Source: Candidatus Cryptobacteroides faecipullorum
Lineage (GTDB): Bacteria; Bacteroidota; Bacteroidia; Bacteroidales; UBA932
Direction of reading: 5' to 3'
NCBI GenBank assembly: GCA_017694885.1
Contig: JADIMH010000032.1
Location: forward strand, 36,713-100,712
Length of the DNA stretch: 64,000 nt
Part shown: positions 16,368-25,664 of the stretch, piece after piece
How positions within the stretch are numbered: the stretch's first letter is position 1
Layout: the number at the start of each line of letters is the position of its first letter
Made by a program: the position numbers and the translations under genes
Notes under the pieces: generated by a model
Told to the model about the DNA's origin: nothing
The model's database searches: none
The model's input: the letters and a program-made list of their open reading frames with translations, nothing else

Positions 16368-17468
16368 ATGCGGAAATATCTTCTTGAAAAGGAATTCAAA
16401 CAGTTCTTCAGGGATCCCGGGCTTCCGAGGATGGCCCTGATGTTTCCCGTGCTCATGATGCTGGTGTTCCCGTTTGCCGTGAGCATGGAGATCCGTAACA
16501 TCAACCTTGCGGTAGTGGACGGCAGCAGAAGCGGGGAGTCATCCCGTCTGCTGGAAAAATGCACGTCTTCCGGATATTTCCGGCTGGTCGATATGTGCCG
16601 GAGTCCGGAAGAGGCCATGCGCCTGATGGATGAAAACAAGGTCGATGCGATAATCACGATCGGGTCGGACTTCGGAAAGGATATCGCGACAGGTTCCTGT
16701 TTCCCTGTGGGCATAAAGGTCAATACCGTCAACGGGACCAGAGGAAGTATCGGGGCCCAGTATCTGGCGAACTGTATCAGGATGTATCTTCAGGATAGAA
16801 ACCCGTCTGCAGGAACGGAAGCCTCTCCTGCGATGGACATTTCGGAGAAATACTATTTCAACAGTCTCCTGGACTATAAGCTGTTCATGATTCCGGCACT
16901 GATAGTCATAGGTATAACCATGATCACGGCTTTTCTTCCGTCACTCAATATAGTTTCGGAAAAGGAGACCGGTACCATCGAGCAGATAAACGTGACGCCT
17001 GTCAGTAAGTCCGCGTTCATCATCTGCAAGATGATACCGTACTGGGTGATAGCGTTTTTCGTGCTTACGGCCTGTCTGCTGATTGCATGGGCCGTCTTCG
17101 GATATACATGTCGGGGCAATGTGCTGTGGCTTTATCTTTTCACCACCCTCGACATCATCGTAATGGCAGGGCTGGGCCTGCTTATTTCCAACTACAGCAA
17201 CAACGCCCAGCAGGCGATGTTCGTCATCTGGTTCTTTGCCGTGATATTCATGCTGATGAGCGGCATTTTCACTCCTATTGCTTCCATGCCGGACTGGGCC
17301 AGGGCTATCACGTATTTCAATCCTATGAGATACTATGCGGATGCCATGCGTGCAGTCTACCTCAAGGGCAGTACCCCTGCGGATGTATGGTACGATGCCG
17401 CGGGGCTGGCCGCAATCGGCACCGTAATGGTCAGCTGGGCCATCGCCAGCTATCGCAAGTCAGGATAA
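16368..17468 (+). CDS. ABC-2 type multidrug exporter permease
   Basis: A 366-residue paralogue of the preceding permease with the same layout: N-terminal helix (PRMALMFPVLMMLVFPFAVSM), periplasmic domain, and five C-terminal helices with SEKETGTIEQINVTPVSKSAFIICKMIPYW. It is the last gene of the TetR-TolC-HlyD-NBD-NBD-permease-permease operon and is followed by a large hairpin structure (17486-17575) that may end the transcript. Confidence 0.92.
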   Translation: MRKYLLEKEFKQFFRDPGLPRMALMFPVLMMLVFPFAVSMEIRNINLAVVDGSRSGESSRLLEKCTSSGYFRLVDMCRSPEEAMRLMDENKVDAIITIGSDFGKDIATGSCFPVGIKVNTVNGTRGSIGAQYLANCIRMYLQDRNPSAGTEASPAMDISEKYYFNSLLDYKLFMIPALIVIGITMITAFLPSLNIVSEKETGTIEQINVTPVSKSAFIICKMIPYWVIAFFVLTACLLIAWAVFGYTCRGNVLWLYLFTTLDIIVMAGLGLLISNYSNNAQQAMFVIWFFAVIFMLMSGIFTPIASMPDWARAITYFNPMRYYADAMRAVYLKGSTPADVWYDAAGLAAIGTVMVSWAIASYRKSG

Positions 17469-17485
17469 TTTATGCATCCGCTGCA

Positions 17486-17575
17486 GTCAGGCATGGCAGG
17501 AATGAAGAACCGTTGCGCCCGCACAGGGAGGGCCCCGCGTCAGTGGGAGGGGTTCTGAGTCCTGCCATGCCTGAC
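17486..17575. terminator. Large two-tier hairpin between convergent operons
   Basis: A perfect 16-base inverted repeat (17486-17501 and 17560-17575) encloses 58 GC-rich bases, within which GAACC (17507-17511) can pair with GGTTC (17551-17555) and CCC/GGG-rich inner segments can pair further. It lies between the end of the efflux operon and the end of the DUF418 gene. There is no U-run of more than three on either side, so a terminator role is likely but not certain. It could also be a small mobile palindromic element. Confidence 0.5.
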
Positions 17576-17582
17576 GTCTTTG

Positions 17583-18789
17583 CTATTTTCCTGTTCCTAT
17601 CCAGGTCCATTTATGCCAGATGAATTCGAGCGGACCCTGCCTGTGTGATTTCAGCCACCATTTGCAGAACATGACCTGCAGGAAAAATACGGCTATGCCG
17701 ATCAGCAGGCTGACGGTGTATCCGCAGTGCGGAGCCAGATAGAGGCCGAACGGGAAATATATCAATGCTCCTATTACAGACTGGGATATGTAGTTTGTCA
17801 GGCTCATCTTCCCGTAGAACCGCAGATCTCCTACGGCCGTACTGAATTTCCTGTTCTGGTACAGAAGAACGAATGATGATATCAGTACCATGGTAAAGGC
17901 GAGTTTCTGCCACATGTCGAGCGCAGTCCCTGCGGTATGCTGCACGATAGGGCTGCCGTCCGTTACCAGTTCTTTCAGTGTATATAGTGGGGCGAAGGCA
18001 ATGGCTGAAACAGCCAGTATTTTCACCCAGGTACGGAGATTCTCTTCCGAAGATACGAAAAGACGCTTCCTGCCAATAAAGAACCCGAGCAGGAACAGCC
18101 CGCCGTCTGTATGTACCGGCCTGCATTGACCGCCCACATCAGACTGGCTTTCTGTCCGAGGGTTATATTGCGCCACAGGAATTCCGGAAACCTCCTTTCG
18201 TATATTCCGCTACTTCCGCATACATTTCATCCACTTTGAGGTCCGGAAGCTGATGTGCCGGATTGGCCAGGCCTGCGAAAAAGTGGAACCACTCGACAGG
18301 CTGCAGCAAGAGAATGACCGATGTGATGAGTATTGCCCTGTCGCTCCAGTTCCTGGTTATGAACAGCACGATACTGGCTGCGGCAAAAAGAAGAAGGACG
18401 TCTCCTGCCGGGAAGAATGCCGCATTCAGCGTTGCAAAAAACAGAAGCAGCACCATTCTCCAGAGAAACCTGTAGCCGAAATCCTTGCCTGAGAGTTTCC
18501 GGTTGTTCCACTGAATGTAGAAAGTGAAGCCGAAAAGAAGGGCGAAGATAGCGTACGCTTTTCCGGCAAACAGGGAGAAAACGACATTGAGCACCCCCTG
18601 GTCCAGCACATTGAGCCATGCCGGTGTATTTTCAGGATAGACAGGAAAAATGAAATGTTCAAGATTATGCACAAGGATAATGGCCATTACCGCAAATCCA
18701 CGGAGTGCATCTACCGTTTCTATGCGTGTATTTTTACTGACAGCGTTTTCCATCTTAATCCCGATTGTGCCGTTTTGTATGTTTGTCAT
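17583..18789 (-). pseudogene. DUF418 (YeiB-like) membrane protein, broken by two frameshifts
   Basis: The N-terminal piece (18789 down to about 18185) encodes DALRGFAVMAIILVHN and four or more membrane helices. The C-terminal piece (about 18100 to 17583) encodes GLFLLGFFIGRKRLF and ends with the DUF418 segment HCGYTVSLLIGIAVFFLQ...WWLKSHRQGPLEFIWHKWT. Between them a third frame encodes EFLWRNITLGQKASLMWAVN and GRYIQTAG. Restoring one base in the CC at 18184-18185 and one in the CCC at 18099-18101 (plus-strand notation) gives one continuous 402-residue protein. As given, the gene is interrupted. Either it is a recent pseudogene or the bases are assembly errors. The start overlaps the preceding lipoprotein stop by four bases. 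Confidence 0.85.
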
Positions 18790-19061
18790 TTTTTATCGTC
18801 TGAGATTTTGACCGCCGACATACCGGGAGCATATTTCCCGGCATACGATATCTCTACAGTATCTCCTATGAGCAGTCCGTTAAGTCCTGTCCTGTCTGCA
18901 TTCAATGTGCTGAATGATAAAGTGTCATTTTTTTCTGTCAGGATCATGACGGTATTCATGGAGGCATCCAGGACTGTTCCCTTGACATCGGTGTTTTTCG
19001 GTGATCGGATGCAGCCGGCGGCCAATATTCCGCAGGCTATGAGAATCAGGCATTTTTTCAT
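18786..19061 (-). CDS. Small lipoprotein of unknown function
   Basis: A 91-residue protein from the Met at 19061, where a typical lipoprotein signal begins (MKKCLILIACGILAAGC, lipobox LAAGC). The frame is open upstream to 19133, but that extension has no signal features and overlaps the divergent LysO gene. The mature part is a small beta-rich domain (VKGTVLDASMNTVMILTEKNDTLSFSTLN...GDTVEISYAGKY), like an OB or SH3-like fold. Function unknown. It is translationally coupled to the DUF418 gene through an ATGA overlap. Confidence 0.7.
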   Translation of the reverse strand: MKKCLILIACGILAAGCIRSPKNTDVKGTVLDASMNTVMILTEKNDTLSFSTLNADRTGLNGLLIGDTVEISYAGKYAPGMSAVKISDDKK

Positions 19062-19111
19062 TTGACGGATATTTATTCGTATGTTTGCAGCCGCAAATAT
19101 ACGAATAAAAG

Positions 19112-19414
19112 ATGTTTTATTTGATACTGACAATGCTCGCAGGGGTGGTGGTCGGGCTCATGTTGCGGAAAGTCAAAGCATTGGCTCATATCGGGAAAGC
19201 CATATCTGTGACGATATATGTAATGCTGTTTTTCCTTGGAGTGAAGATAGGTTCTGACAAGAATATACTCGCCAATCTTTCGACTCTCGGCCTGCAGGCT
19301 TTTCTGCTGGCGTTTGCCGGTGCGATGGGGAGCGTTCTGTTCTCCACTATTCTGTATAGGCTTATGTTCAGGAAAGAAGAGAAAAACGAGTCCCGGACGG
19401 AGGAGATGCCATGA
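19112..19414 (+). CDS. LysO-family exporter, N-terminal subunit
   Basis: A 100-residue protein with three membrane helices (about residues 3-18, 30-45 and 60-85). It matches the N-terminal third of LysO/YbjE (DUF340), the lysine exporter, including VTIYVMLFFLGVKIGSD. The rest of the transporter is the next gene, overlapping by four bases (19411-19414, ATGA), so the two products probably assemble as one carrier. The enterobacterial protein is a single chain of about 300 residues; 100 + 211 fits a clean split. Confidence 0.82.
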   Translation: MFYLILTMLAGVVVGLMLRKVKALAHIGKAISVTIYVMLFFLGVKIGSDKNILANLSTLGLQAFLLAFAGAMGSVLFSTILYRLMFRKEEKNESRTEEMP

Positions 19415-20046
19415 AAGGGACAGCGGCTGTAGTTCTGGTCTTTGTTGCCGGATGTCTGGCCGGATGGTCGAGACTGGTAGATCTGGAGAGTTTCGGGAAG
19501 ATCGGGAAGGATCTTACCATGTATGTACTATATCTTCTGATTCTTCTGGTAGGAATAAGCATGGGATGCAACCCGCAGCTGAAAAAAATCGTCAGGAGCG
19601 TGAGTCCGAAAATTTTCCTGCTTCCTGTCTCCACAATACTCGGGACCCTGCTGTTTTCCGCTATGGCGAGTCTGTTCATTTCAAAATGGGGTGTCTTTGA
19701 CTGTCTTGCCGTTGGCAGCGGGATGGGATACTATTCGCTTTCTTCGGTGCTTATTTCCCAGTATAAGGAGGCTTCTCTCGGCGTACAGCTGGCTGCCGAA
19801 CTCGGAACCGTCGCCCTGCTGACCAACATCTTCCGTGAGATGTTCACCATTATCTGTACTCCGCTGCTCGGCAGGTGGTTCGGTCCGTTCGCCCCCATCG
19901 CGTCGGCCGGGGTGACTGCCGTTGATGTCTGCCTTCCGGTCATTGTCAGATTCACAGGGGACAGGATGCTGCCTGCAGCCATAGTCAGCGGTGTAATCAC
20001 CGACTTCAGCGTTCCGATTCTGGTTTCGTTCTTCTGCTCGATATGA
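19411..20046 (+). CDS. LysO-family exporter, C-terminal subunit
   Basis: A 211-residue protein with about six membrane helices. Recognisable LysO segments are LYLLILLVGISMGCN, GWGVFDCLAVGSGMGYYSLSSVLIS-like region (about residues 90-115), LAAELGTVALLTNIFREM, and the conserved end SGVITDFSVPILVSFF, whose Asp fits the family's conserved intramembrane acidic residue. Predicted role: export of lysine or a toxic analogue such as thialysine together with the upstream subunit. Confidence 0.85.
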   Translation: MKGTAAVVLVFVAGCLAGWSRLVDLESFGKIGKDLTMYVLYLLILLVGISMGCNPQLKKIVRSVSPKIFLLPVSTILGTLLFSAMASLFISKWGVFDCLAVGSGMGYYSLSSVLISQYKEASLGVQLAAELGTVALLTNIFREMFTIICTPLLGRWFGPFAPIASAGVTAVDVCLPVIVRFTGDRMLPAAIVSGVITDFSVPILVSFFCSI

Positions 20047-20113
20047 AAATGGAGATGACTGCGTCTGGAATACATGGTAAAAATACTTACCTTAGCGTAA
20101 AATACATGAAAAT

Positions 20114-21061
20114 ATGAAAGAATCTGATGCACGGCCTGAATTGCATACCGTAAAACTTGTATCTACTACTGACGGACTGGAAATCAGTGTATTGTATCTC
20201 TGTCCCGTTTCTGGTGTCCCGAAAGGGATAGTCCAGCTGGTACATGGAATGTGCGAGCATAAGGAAAGGTACGTCCCTTTTATGGAATATCTTGCGTCAA
20301 ACGGGTTTGCGAGCGTGATACATGACCACCGCGGCCATGGGGAGTCGGTAAAGAGTTCAGACGACCTCGGCTATTTTTACGAAGGCGGGGCCAAGGCCAT
20401 GGTGTATGATATCAAGATGGTGACCGACTGGGCTAAGTCGGCTTTCCCGGGACTTCCTTTAGTGCTTTTCGGTCACAGTATGGGCTCCATGGCCGTACGC
20501 TCATATGCCAAGCGGTTTGATTCGGAACTTTCCGGGCTGGTAGTATGCGGCAGTCCGAGTTACAATCCGGGACTTGTGTTAGGGAAATTCCTGGCTTCGC
20601 TCAATTCAAAAGTATTCGGGAAACGTCACAGGCCGAAACTTATCCAGAACATTGCATTCGGAGCCTTCAACCGTAATTTCAGGCATGAATCTTCACACAA
20701 TGCCTGGATATGCTCCGATCCGGAAATCGTCAGGGCTTATGACAATGATCCGTTATGCACCTTCCAGTTTACTTCAGACGGTTTCCTGAATCTGTTCCGT
20801 CTCATGCAGGACGCATATAGTCTGAAGGAATGGAACTGTTCTGTTCCGGACCTTCCTGTCCTGTTCATTTCAGGAGACAAGGACCCGTGCATGTCTGATC
20901 TTGACAGGTTCGACGAAGCCGTGGAAAAGATGCGCAAAGCCGGATACAGACATGTATTGCAGATACTTTATCCCGGTATGCGGCACGAGATACTGAATGA
21001 AACCGGGAAGGAAAAGGTCTGGGCTGATGTCCTGGAATTCTGTGACAGGTCCGTAAAATAA
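20114..21061 (+). CDS. Alpha/beta hydrolase (monoacylglycerol lipase/lysophospholipase-like)
   Basis: A 315-residue Hydrolase_4-type enzyme. The oxyanion segment is VQLVHGMCEHKERY with IHDHRGHG; the nucleophile elbow is GHSMG with Ser122; the acid is probably the first Asp of SGDKDPC; the base is His in YPGMRHEILNE. No signal peptide is present, so it is probably cytoplasmic. The set of motifs matches monoglyceride lipases and lysophospholipases. It is monocistronic, convergent with nqrF. Confidence 0.9.
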   Translation: MKESDARPELHTVKLVSTTDGLEISVLYLCPVSGVPKGIVQLVHGMCEHKERYVPFMEYLASNGFASVIHDHRGHGESVKSSDDLGYFYEGGAKAMVYDIKMVTDWAKSAFPGLPLVLFGHSMGSMAVRSYAKRFDSELSGLVVCGSPSYNPGLVLGKFLASLNSKVFGKRHRPKLIQNIAFGAFNRNFRHESSHNAWICSDPEIVRAYDNDPLCTFQFTSDGFLNLFRLMQDAYSLKEWNCSVPDLPVLFISGDKDPCMSDLDRFDEAVEKMRKAGYRHVLQILYPGMRHEILNETGKEKVWADVLEFCDRSVK

Positions 21062-21075
21062 AACTCCCGTATAAT

Positions 21076-21111
21076 AAAAAAAAAGAAAGGATGGCGAACC
21101 GCCATCCTTTC
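21076..21111 (-). terminator. Intrinsic terminator of the nqr operon
   Basis: An 11-base-pair stem (21085-21095 with 21101-21111, GAACC loop in plus notation), preceded on the plus strand by a nine-A run (21076-21084). On the minus strand this is a hairpin followed by a U-run, ten bases past the nqrF stop. Confidence 0.9.
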
Positions 21112-21120
21112 TTCGTATCA

Positions 21121-22386
21121 TTATGCTCCGAAGTTATCGTAAAGCAGGTTCTCTTTAGGAACTCCGAGGCTGTCAAGCAGATTTTCTACCGAAGCGGACA
21201 TCATAGGAGGACCGCACATAAGGTAGAGGCAATCCTCCGGTGCTTCGTGGTTCTTCAGATAAGTCTCGTAAAGAACGTTGTGAACGAAGCCCGCAGTATA
21301 AGCTACATGTTTTGCATCGGCCTCAGGATCCGGTCTGTCAAGAGCCAGATGGAACTTGAAGTTAGGGAATTCCTTCTCGATTTCGTGGTAGTCTTCGAGG
21401 TAGAATGCCTCTTTAAGGCTACGTGCTCCGTAGAAGAAGTTCACCTTCCTTGTGGTCTTTTCTGTCTTGAACAGATGCATGATGTGGCTTCTCATAGGAG
21501 CCATACCTGCACCGCCGCCGACGAAGATGAGCTCCTGATCTGCAGGAAGGTTGTCAGGCAGGAAGAATTCTCCATAAGGCCCTGAGATAGTCACCTTGTC
21601 ACCCGGCTTCAGAGAATAGATGTAAGAAGAGCAGATACCAGGGTTTACCGGGAGGAACTTCCTTGTAGCCCTGTCGATAGGAGGAGTGGCGATACGCACG
21701 TTGAGTTTTATGATATCGCCCTCTGCAGGGTAGCAGGCCATAGAGTATGCGCGGAGGGTAGGTGTAGGGTTGACCATCTTCAGGTCGAATACCCCCATCT
21801 TCTCCCAGTCTTCCCTGTACTCAGGATCTACATCGATATTCCTGTAGTCTACCGTGCATGCCGGGACATCCACCTGGATATATCCTCCTGATCTGAAGTG
21901 GAGGTGCTCGCCTTCAGGAAGCTTTACTACGAATTCCTTGATGAATGTAGCTACGTTGTGGTTTGAAATCACTTCGCATTCCCACTTCTTGACGCTGAGG
22001 GCGGAGTCCGCAATCTTGATTTTCAGGTTCTCCTTTACCTTTACCTGGCATCCGAGTCTCCAGTGGTCATTGATCTGTTTTCTGTTGAAGAAACCTACCT
22101 CGGTAGGGAGGATTGTTCCGCCGCCTTCGAGCACCTGGCATTTGCACTGTCCGCAACTGCCTTTTCCTCCGCAGGCAGAAGAAAGGAAAATCTTCTGTTC
22201 TGCAAGAGTGGCCAGAAGCGAAGAGCCGGGAGTCACCTCGATTTCCTTCTTGCCGTCATTTATGCTGATCTTGACTTTGCCTGCCGGTGTCAACTTGATC
22301 TTGACGAACAGAAGCACAGCCACCAGTAAGAGCGTGACAACGGTAATCGCTATCACAGCCGCAATTATTGTAGTCATTAAATTCAT
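21121..22386 (-). CDS. nqrF: Na+-translocating NADH:quinone reductase subunit F
   Basis: A 421-residue electron-entry subunit. There is an N-terminal membrane anchor (about residues 7-28), a ferredoxin-type [2Fe-2S] domain with Cys72, Cys78, Cys81 and Cys113, then a ferredoxin-reductase domain with the FAD motif RAYSMACYP and the NAD motif GGGAGMAPMRSH, ending LYLMCGPPMMSASV. It oxidises NADH in the cytoplasm and passes electrons to the rest of NQR. It is the last gene of nqrABCDEF; 18 bases separate it from nqrE. Confidence 0.97.
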   Translation of the reverse strand: MNLMTTIIAAVIAITVVTLLLVAVLLFVKIKLTPAGKVKISINDGKKEIEVTPGSSLLATLAEQKIFLSSACGGKGSCGQCKCQVLEGGGTILPTEVGFFNRKQINDHWRLGCQVKVKENLKIKIADSALSVKKWECEVISNHNVATFIKEFVVKLPEGEHLHFRSGGYIQVDVPACTVDYRNIDVDPEYREDWEKMGVFDLKMVNPTPTLRAYSMACYPAEGDIIKLNVRIATPPIDRATRKFLPVNPGICSSYIYSLKPGDKVTISGPYGEFFLPDNLPADQELIFVGGGAGMAPMRSHIMHLFKTEKTTRKVNFFYGARSLKEAFYLEDYHEIEKEFPNFKFHLALDRPDPEADAKHVAYTAGFVHNVLYETYLKNHEAPEDCLYLMCGPPMMSASVENLLDSLGVPKENLLYDNFGA

Positions 22387-22404
22387 ATTCCGTTGCCTCC
22401 AGGA

Positions 22405-23013
22405 TTAAAGTTGAATACCCATGAATGTCATGAACGCGATAGCCATCAGACCTACGGTAATGAATGTGATACCGAGTCCTTTGAGGGCGTCAGGAACGTG
22501 CGAGTACGCCATTTTTTCCCTGATGGCAGCCAGAGTCACGATAGCCAGGAACCAGCCTATACCGGATCCGAGAGCATATACCGTAGCCTCACCGAAATTC
22601 ACGAAATCCCTTTCCTGCATGAAAAGCGATCCTCCGAGGATTGCGCAGTTCACAGCGATGAGAGGAAGGAAAATTCCAAGCTGCGAATACAGTGTCGGAG
22701 TGAATTTCTCGACAACCATTTCCACGATCTGCGTTATTGCCGCAACCACTGCGATGAACACTATGAAACTGAGAAAACTCAGGTCGACATCCGGAAGTCC
22801 GAGCCATGCAAGCGCCCCGGCTTTCAGTACATACTCGTTCAGAAGGTAGTTGATAGGGAGCGTAATCAGGAGCACGCCGATAACAGCTATACCCAAACCA
22901 GTCGCAGTCTTAACACTTTTCGATACCGCCAGATATGAGCACATGCCCAGGAAGTAGGCGAATATCATGTTGTCAATGAAGATTGACTTTACGAATAAAC
23001 TTATATATTCCAT
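22405..23013 (-). CDS. nqrE: Na+-translocating NADH:quinone reductase subunit E
   Basis: A 202-residue integral membrane protein with six helices, starting [32 protein letters not shown], the conserved NqrE opening. The Cys in [10 protein letters not shown] is one of those that, with NqrD, hold the intramembrane iron centre. It lies 19 bases from nqrD and 18 bases before nqrF. Confidence 0.97.
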   Translation of the reverse strand: MEYISLFVKSIFIDNMIFAYFLGMCSYLAVSKSVKTATGLGIAVIGVLLITLPINYLLNEYVLKAGALAWLGLPDVDLSFLSFIVFIAVVAAITQIVEMVVEKFTPTLYSQLGIFLPLIAVNCAILGGSLFMQERDFVNFGEATVYALGSGIGWFLAIVTLAAIREKMAYSHVPDALKGLGITFITVGLMAIAFMTFMGIQL

Positions 23014-23032
23014 GTCCGATTCGAGTTAGATG

Positions 23033-23656
23033 TTATTTTTCCTGCAGGTCTTTCTGGATGCTCCTCTGGATCCAGACAATACATCCGAGCAGGATGAGTG
23101 CCATAGGAGGCAGAATTACCAGACCGTTGTCCATATATCCTGCATCATAGAATGACTGAGGGATTATCCTTACGCCGAACAGTGTGCCGGATCCCAGAAG
23201 TTCGCGTACGAACGCTACGACCACCAGAATGAGTGCATATCCGGCTCCGTTTGCAAGTCCGTCAAGGAGCGACGGAATAGGCTTGTTCCCCAGAGCGTAT
23301 GCTTCGATACGCCCCATCACGATACAGTTCGTGATGATAAGTCCGACATATACCGACAGCGCCTTGCTTGTACTGTACATATATGCTTTCAGAACCTGGT
23401 CGACCAGAATCACCATCAGTGCGACTACCACGAGCTGCACGATGATCCTGATACGGTTCGGAATGGAGTTTCTCATGAGAGAAACGACGAAACTTGACAG
23501 GCCTGTCACGATGGTCACCGAAATACCCATTACCAGAGCCCCTTCCAGCTGTACCGTCACTGCCAGTGACGAGCAGATACCGAGGACGAGCACCGTTACA
23601 GGGTTGCCCTTGAATATCGGTTTGAGCAATACTTCTTTATAATCGATTTTTGCCAT
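23033..23656 (-). CDS. nqrD: Na+-translocating NADH:quinone reductase subunit D
   Basis: A 207-residue membrane subunit with six helices. PIFKGNPVTVLVLGICSSLAVT contains the conserved GICSSLAV cysteine motif that mirrors NqrE, and the second conserved Cys is in LIITNCIVMGRIEAYA. NqrD and NqrE are paralogues with inverted topology that form the core of the complex. Confidence 0.97.
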   Translation of the reverse strand: MAKIDYKEVLLKPIFKGNPVTVLVLGICSSLAVTVQLEGALVMGISVTIVTGLSSFVVSLMRNSIPNRIRIIVQLVVVALMVILVDQVLKAYMYSTSKALSVYVGLIITNCIVMGRIEAYALGNKPIPSLLDGLANGAGYALILVVVAFVRELLGSGTLFGVRIIPQSFYDAGYMDNGLVILPPMALILLGCIVWIQRSIQKDLQEK

Positions 23657-23672
23657 AGATTAGTCCTCCATA

Positions 23673-24449
23673 TTATTTGACGGCAGCCATTGTTTTGAGA
23701 TATGGCTCATAGTACTTGGCCCACAGGTTTATGCTGCGCCCCAGAGCCTGGGAAGTGATGGTAGCTCCGCTGATTGCGTCTACGGCATGAGGGTTGGCAG
23801 AATTGTCCCCTTTGAGGACTGCGAACATATCATTGCCGGTATTGAACGATTTGCCTTTGAACTCGTTGCAGAACGGTTCGTCGGCAATCTTCGCACCCAG
23901 ACCAGGAGTTTCTCCCTTATGGTCGAAAACTGCTCCGCCGATAGTCTTTCCGTCCTCAGCCAGAGCGACATATCCCCAGATAGGGCCCCAGAGTCCTGCT
24001 CCGTAGCAAGGGATGACCGTAACGGTCTTGCCGTTGATGTCAAAGACATAGACAGGCAACTGGAGTTCTCCGAGCAGGTCGGTGCTGCCTTCTTCAAGCT
24101 TTTTCATCAGGTCATTCTGTTTCTTGAGGTCGGAAGTGGTGGATACCTGTATGTCGTTCAGGTTTTCCTTTCCGATATTCATCTCACCGACTTTCTTTCC
24201 GTTGCCGTCGACGAAGAAAGCTTCCTTGACTTTTTCGGCGTACATCTTCATTACGTCGGTCTCGTTGGTGATAGTCACATTCCCGTCAGCCTTTGATGCT
24301 GCACTGAGAAGTTTTGTTATAGTCTCCTTCTTGACGTTCTCGTTCTGCATAGGCTGGAGAATCATGGCTACAAAAGCAAGAATCGCTGCAACCAGAATGA
24401 CGAGAACGGCCGAATAGATGACTGTATATGTATTACCGTTTGTATTCAT
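23673..24449 (-). CDS. nqrC: Na+-translocating NADH:quinone reductase subunit C
   Basis: A 258-residue subunit with one N-terminal membrane helix (about residues 8-28) and a periplasmic FMN-binding domain. The flavinylation motif is SGATITS with Thr230, the residue that carries covalent FMN in this family. The downstream motif WAKYYEPYLK is typical for the C-terminus. Sixteen bases separate it from nqrD. Flavinylation would need an ApbE, not encoded in this window. Confidence 0.96.
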   Translation of the reverse strand: MNTNGNTYTVIYSAVLVILVAAILAFVAMILQPMQNENVKKETITKLLSAASKADGNVTITNETDVMKMYAEKVKEAFFVDGNGKKVGEMNIGKENLNDIQVSTTSDLKKQNDLMKKLEEGSTDLLGELQLPVYVFDINGKTVTVIPCYGAGLWGPIWGYVALAEDGKTIGGAVFDHKGETPGLGAKIADEPFCNEFKGKSFNTGNDMFAVLKGDNSANPHAVDAISGATITSQALGRSINLWAKYYEPYLKTMAAVK

Positions 24450-24461
24450 ATCTTATATAAT

Positions 24462-25661
24462 TTAAGCGACTTTAACTTTTTTAGCCCTTCTGCTCAGCGA
24501 TGCCTCGATTACATAGTGGTCGATGAGCGGAGCGAATGTATTCATGAGCAGGATGGCGAGCATCATACCCTCGACATATCCCGGGTTGAAGAGCCTTACT
24601 GTCACTGTGAGGGCTCCTACAAGGAATCCGTAGATCCATTTTCCGGTTTCAGTCTGTGCTGAGGTTACAGGATCTGTGGCCATGAACACTGTACCGAATG
24701 CGAATCCTCCGAGTACCAGATGGTAGTATGCAGGCATCTCCATGGCAGGAGTCCCTCCGATTGCGTTGCAAAGCCCGCCGATAGCGAGAGCCCCGATAAC
24801 CGATGAAAGCATGATCTTCCAGCTTGCCACTCCGGTCCAGATAAGGATCACCGCACCGATGAGGATGGCGATGACCGATGTCTCTCCGACAGCTCCCGGT
24901 ATCGTACCGATGAACAGATCCATGAATGATGTTCCGGCGTCAGCGAGTCCCTGGACTCCGCCTGCTCCTGCATGAACGAGAGGGGTAGCTCCCGAGAATG
25001 CATCAGCGAGTCCGTTGCCGCTCTGGAAAGCGGTCCCGTCAGCCAGATATCTTGTAACACCGCCTGTCCAGATGGTGTCGCCTGACATCTTGCTCGGGTA
25101 GGAGAAGAACAGGAATGCACGGCAGAGAAGGGCCGGGTTCCAGATGTTCATACCGGTACCGCCGAATACCTCTTTGCCGATGATGACGGCAAAAGCAACT
25201 GCGATGGCGAGCATCCAGAGAGGGACGTCCACCGGTACGATAAGAGGAATGAGCATACCGGAAACGAGGAATCCTTCGTTTACTTCGTGGCCTCTTATCT
25301 GCGCTGATATGAATTCAATCGCAAGACCTACCACATAAGCTACTACATACAGGGGGAGAACCCTGAGGAATCCGTACCATACCATCTGCCAGAAGCCCCA
25401 GCCGAGGTCGAATGCGATATTGTGCTGATAACCTACGTTCCATATCCCGAAAAGGGCGCAAGGTACGAGGGCTACCACTACTGTTATCATTATTCTCTTC
25501 AGATCGACACTGTCCCTTACATGAGAACCCTTGAGGGTCACGGTATCCGGAACATAAAGGAATGACTCGAAAGCGTCGAAGGTCGAATGAAGGAATCCGA
25601 ATTTTCCGCCTTTTTCGAACGACGGTTTGATTTTATCGATAAATTTTCTCATAACTTCCAC
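24462..25661 (-). CDS. nqrB: Na+-translocating NADH:quinone reductase subunit B
   Basis: A 399-residue membrane subunit with about ten helices. The covalent FMN motif is SGATPLV with Thr226, and the riboflavin and sodium-translocation core is represented by GGTGMNIWNPALLCRAFLFF and GFAFGTVFMATDPVTSAQT. It is the main Na+-pumping subunit. The intergenic distance to nqrA is three bases. Confidence 0.97.
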   Translation of the reverse strand: MEVMRKFIDKIKPSFEKGGKFGFLHSTFDAFESFLYVPDTVTLKGSHVRDSVDLKRIMITVVVALVPCALFGIWNVGYQHNIAFDLGWGFWQMVWYGFLRVLPLYVVAYVVGLAIEFISAQIRGHEVNEGFLVSGMLIPLIVPVDVPLWMLAIAVAFAVIIGKEVFGGTGMNIWNPALLCRAFLFFSYPSKMSGDTIWTGGVTRYLADGTAFQSGNGLADAFSGATPLVHAGAGGVQGLADAGTSFMDLFIGTIPGAVGETSVIAILIGAVILIWTGVASWKIMLSSVIGALAIGGLCNAIGGTPAMEMPAYYHLVLGGFAFGTVFMATDPVTSAQTETGKWIYGFLVGALTVTVRLFNPGYVEGMMLAILLMNTFAPLIDHYVIEASLSRRAKKVKVA

Positions 25662-25664
25662 TCT

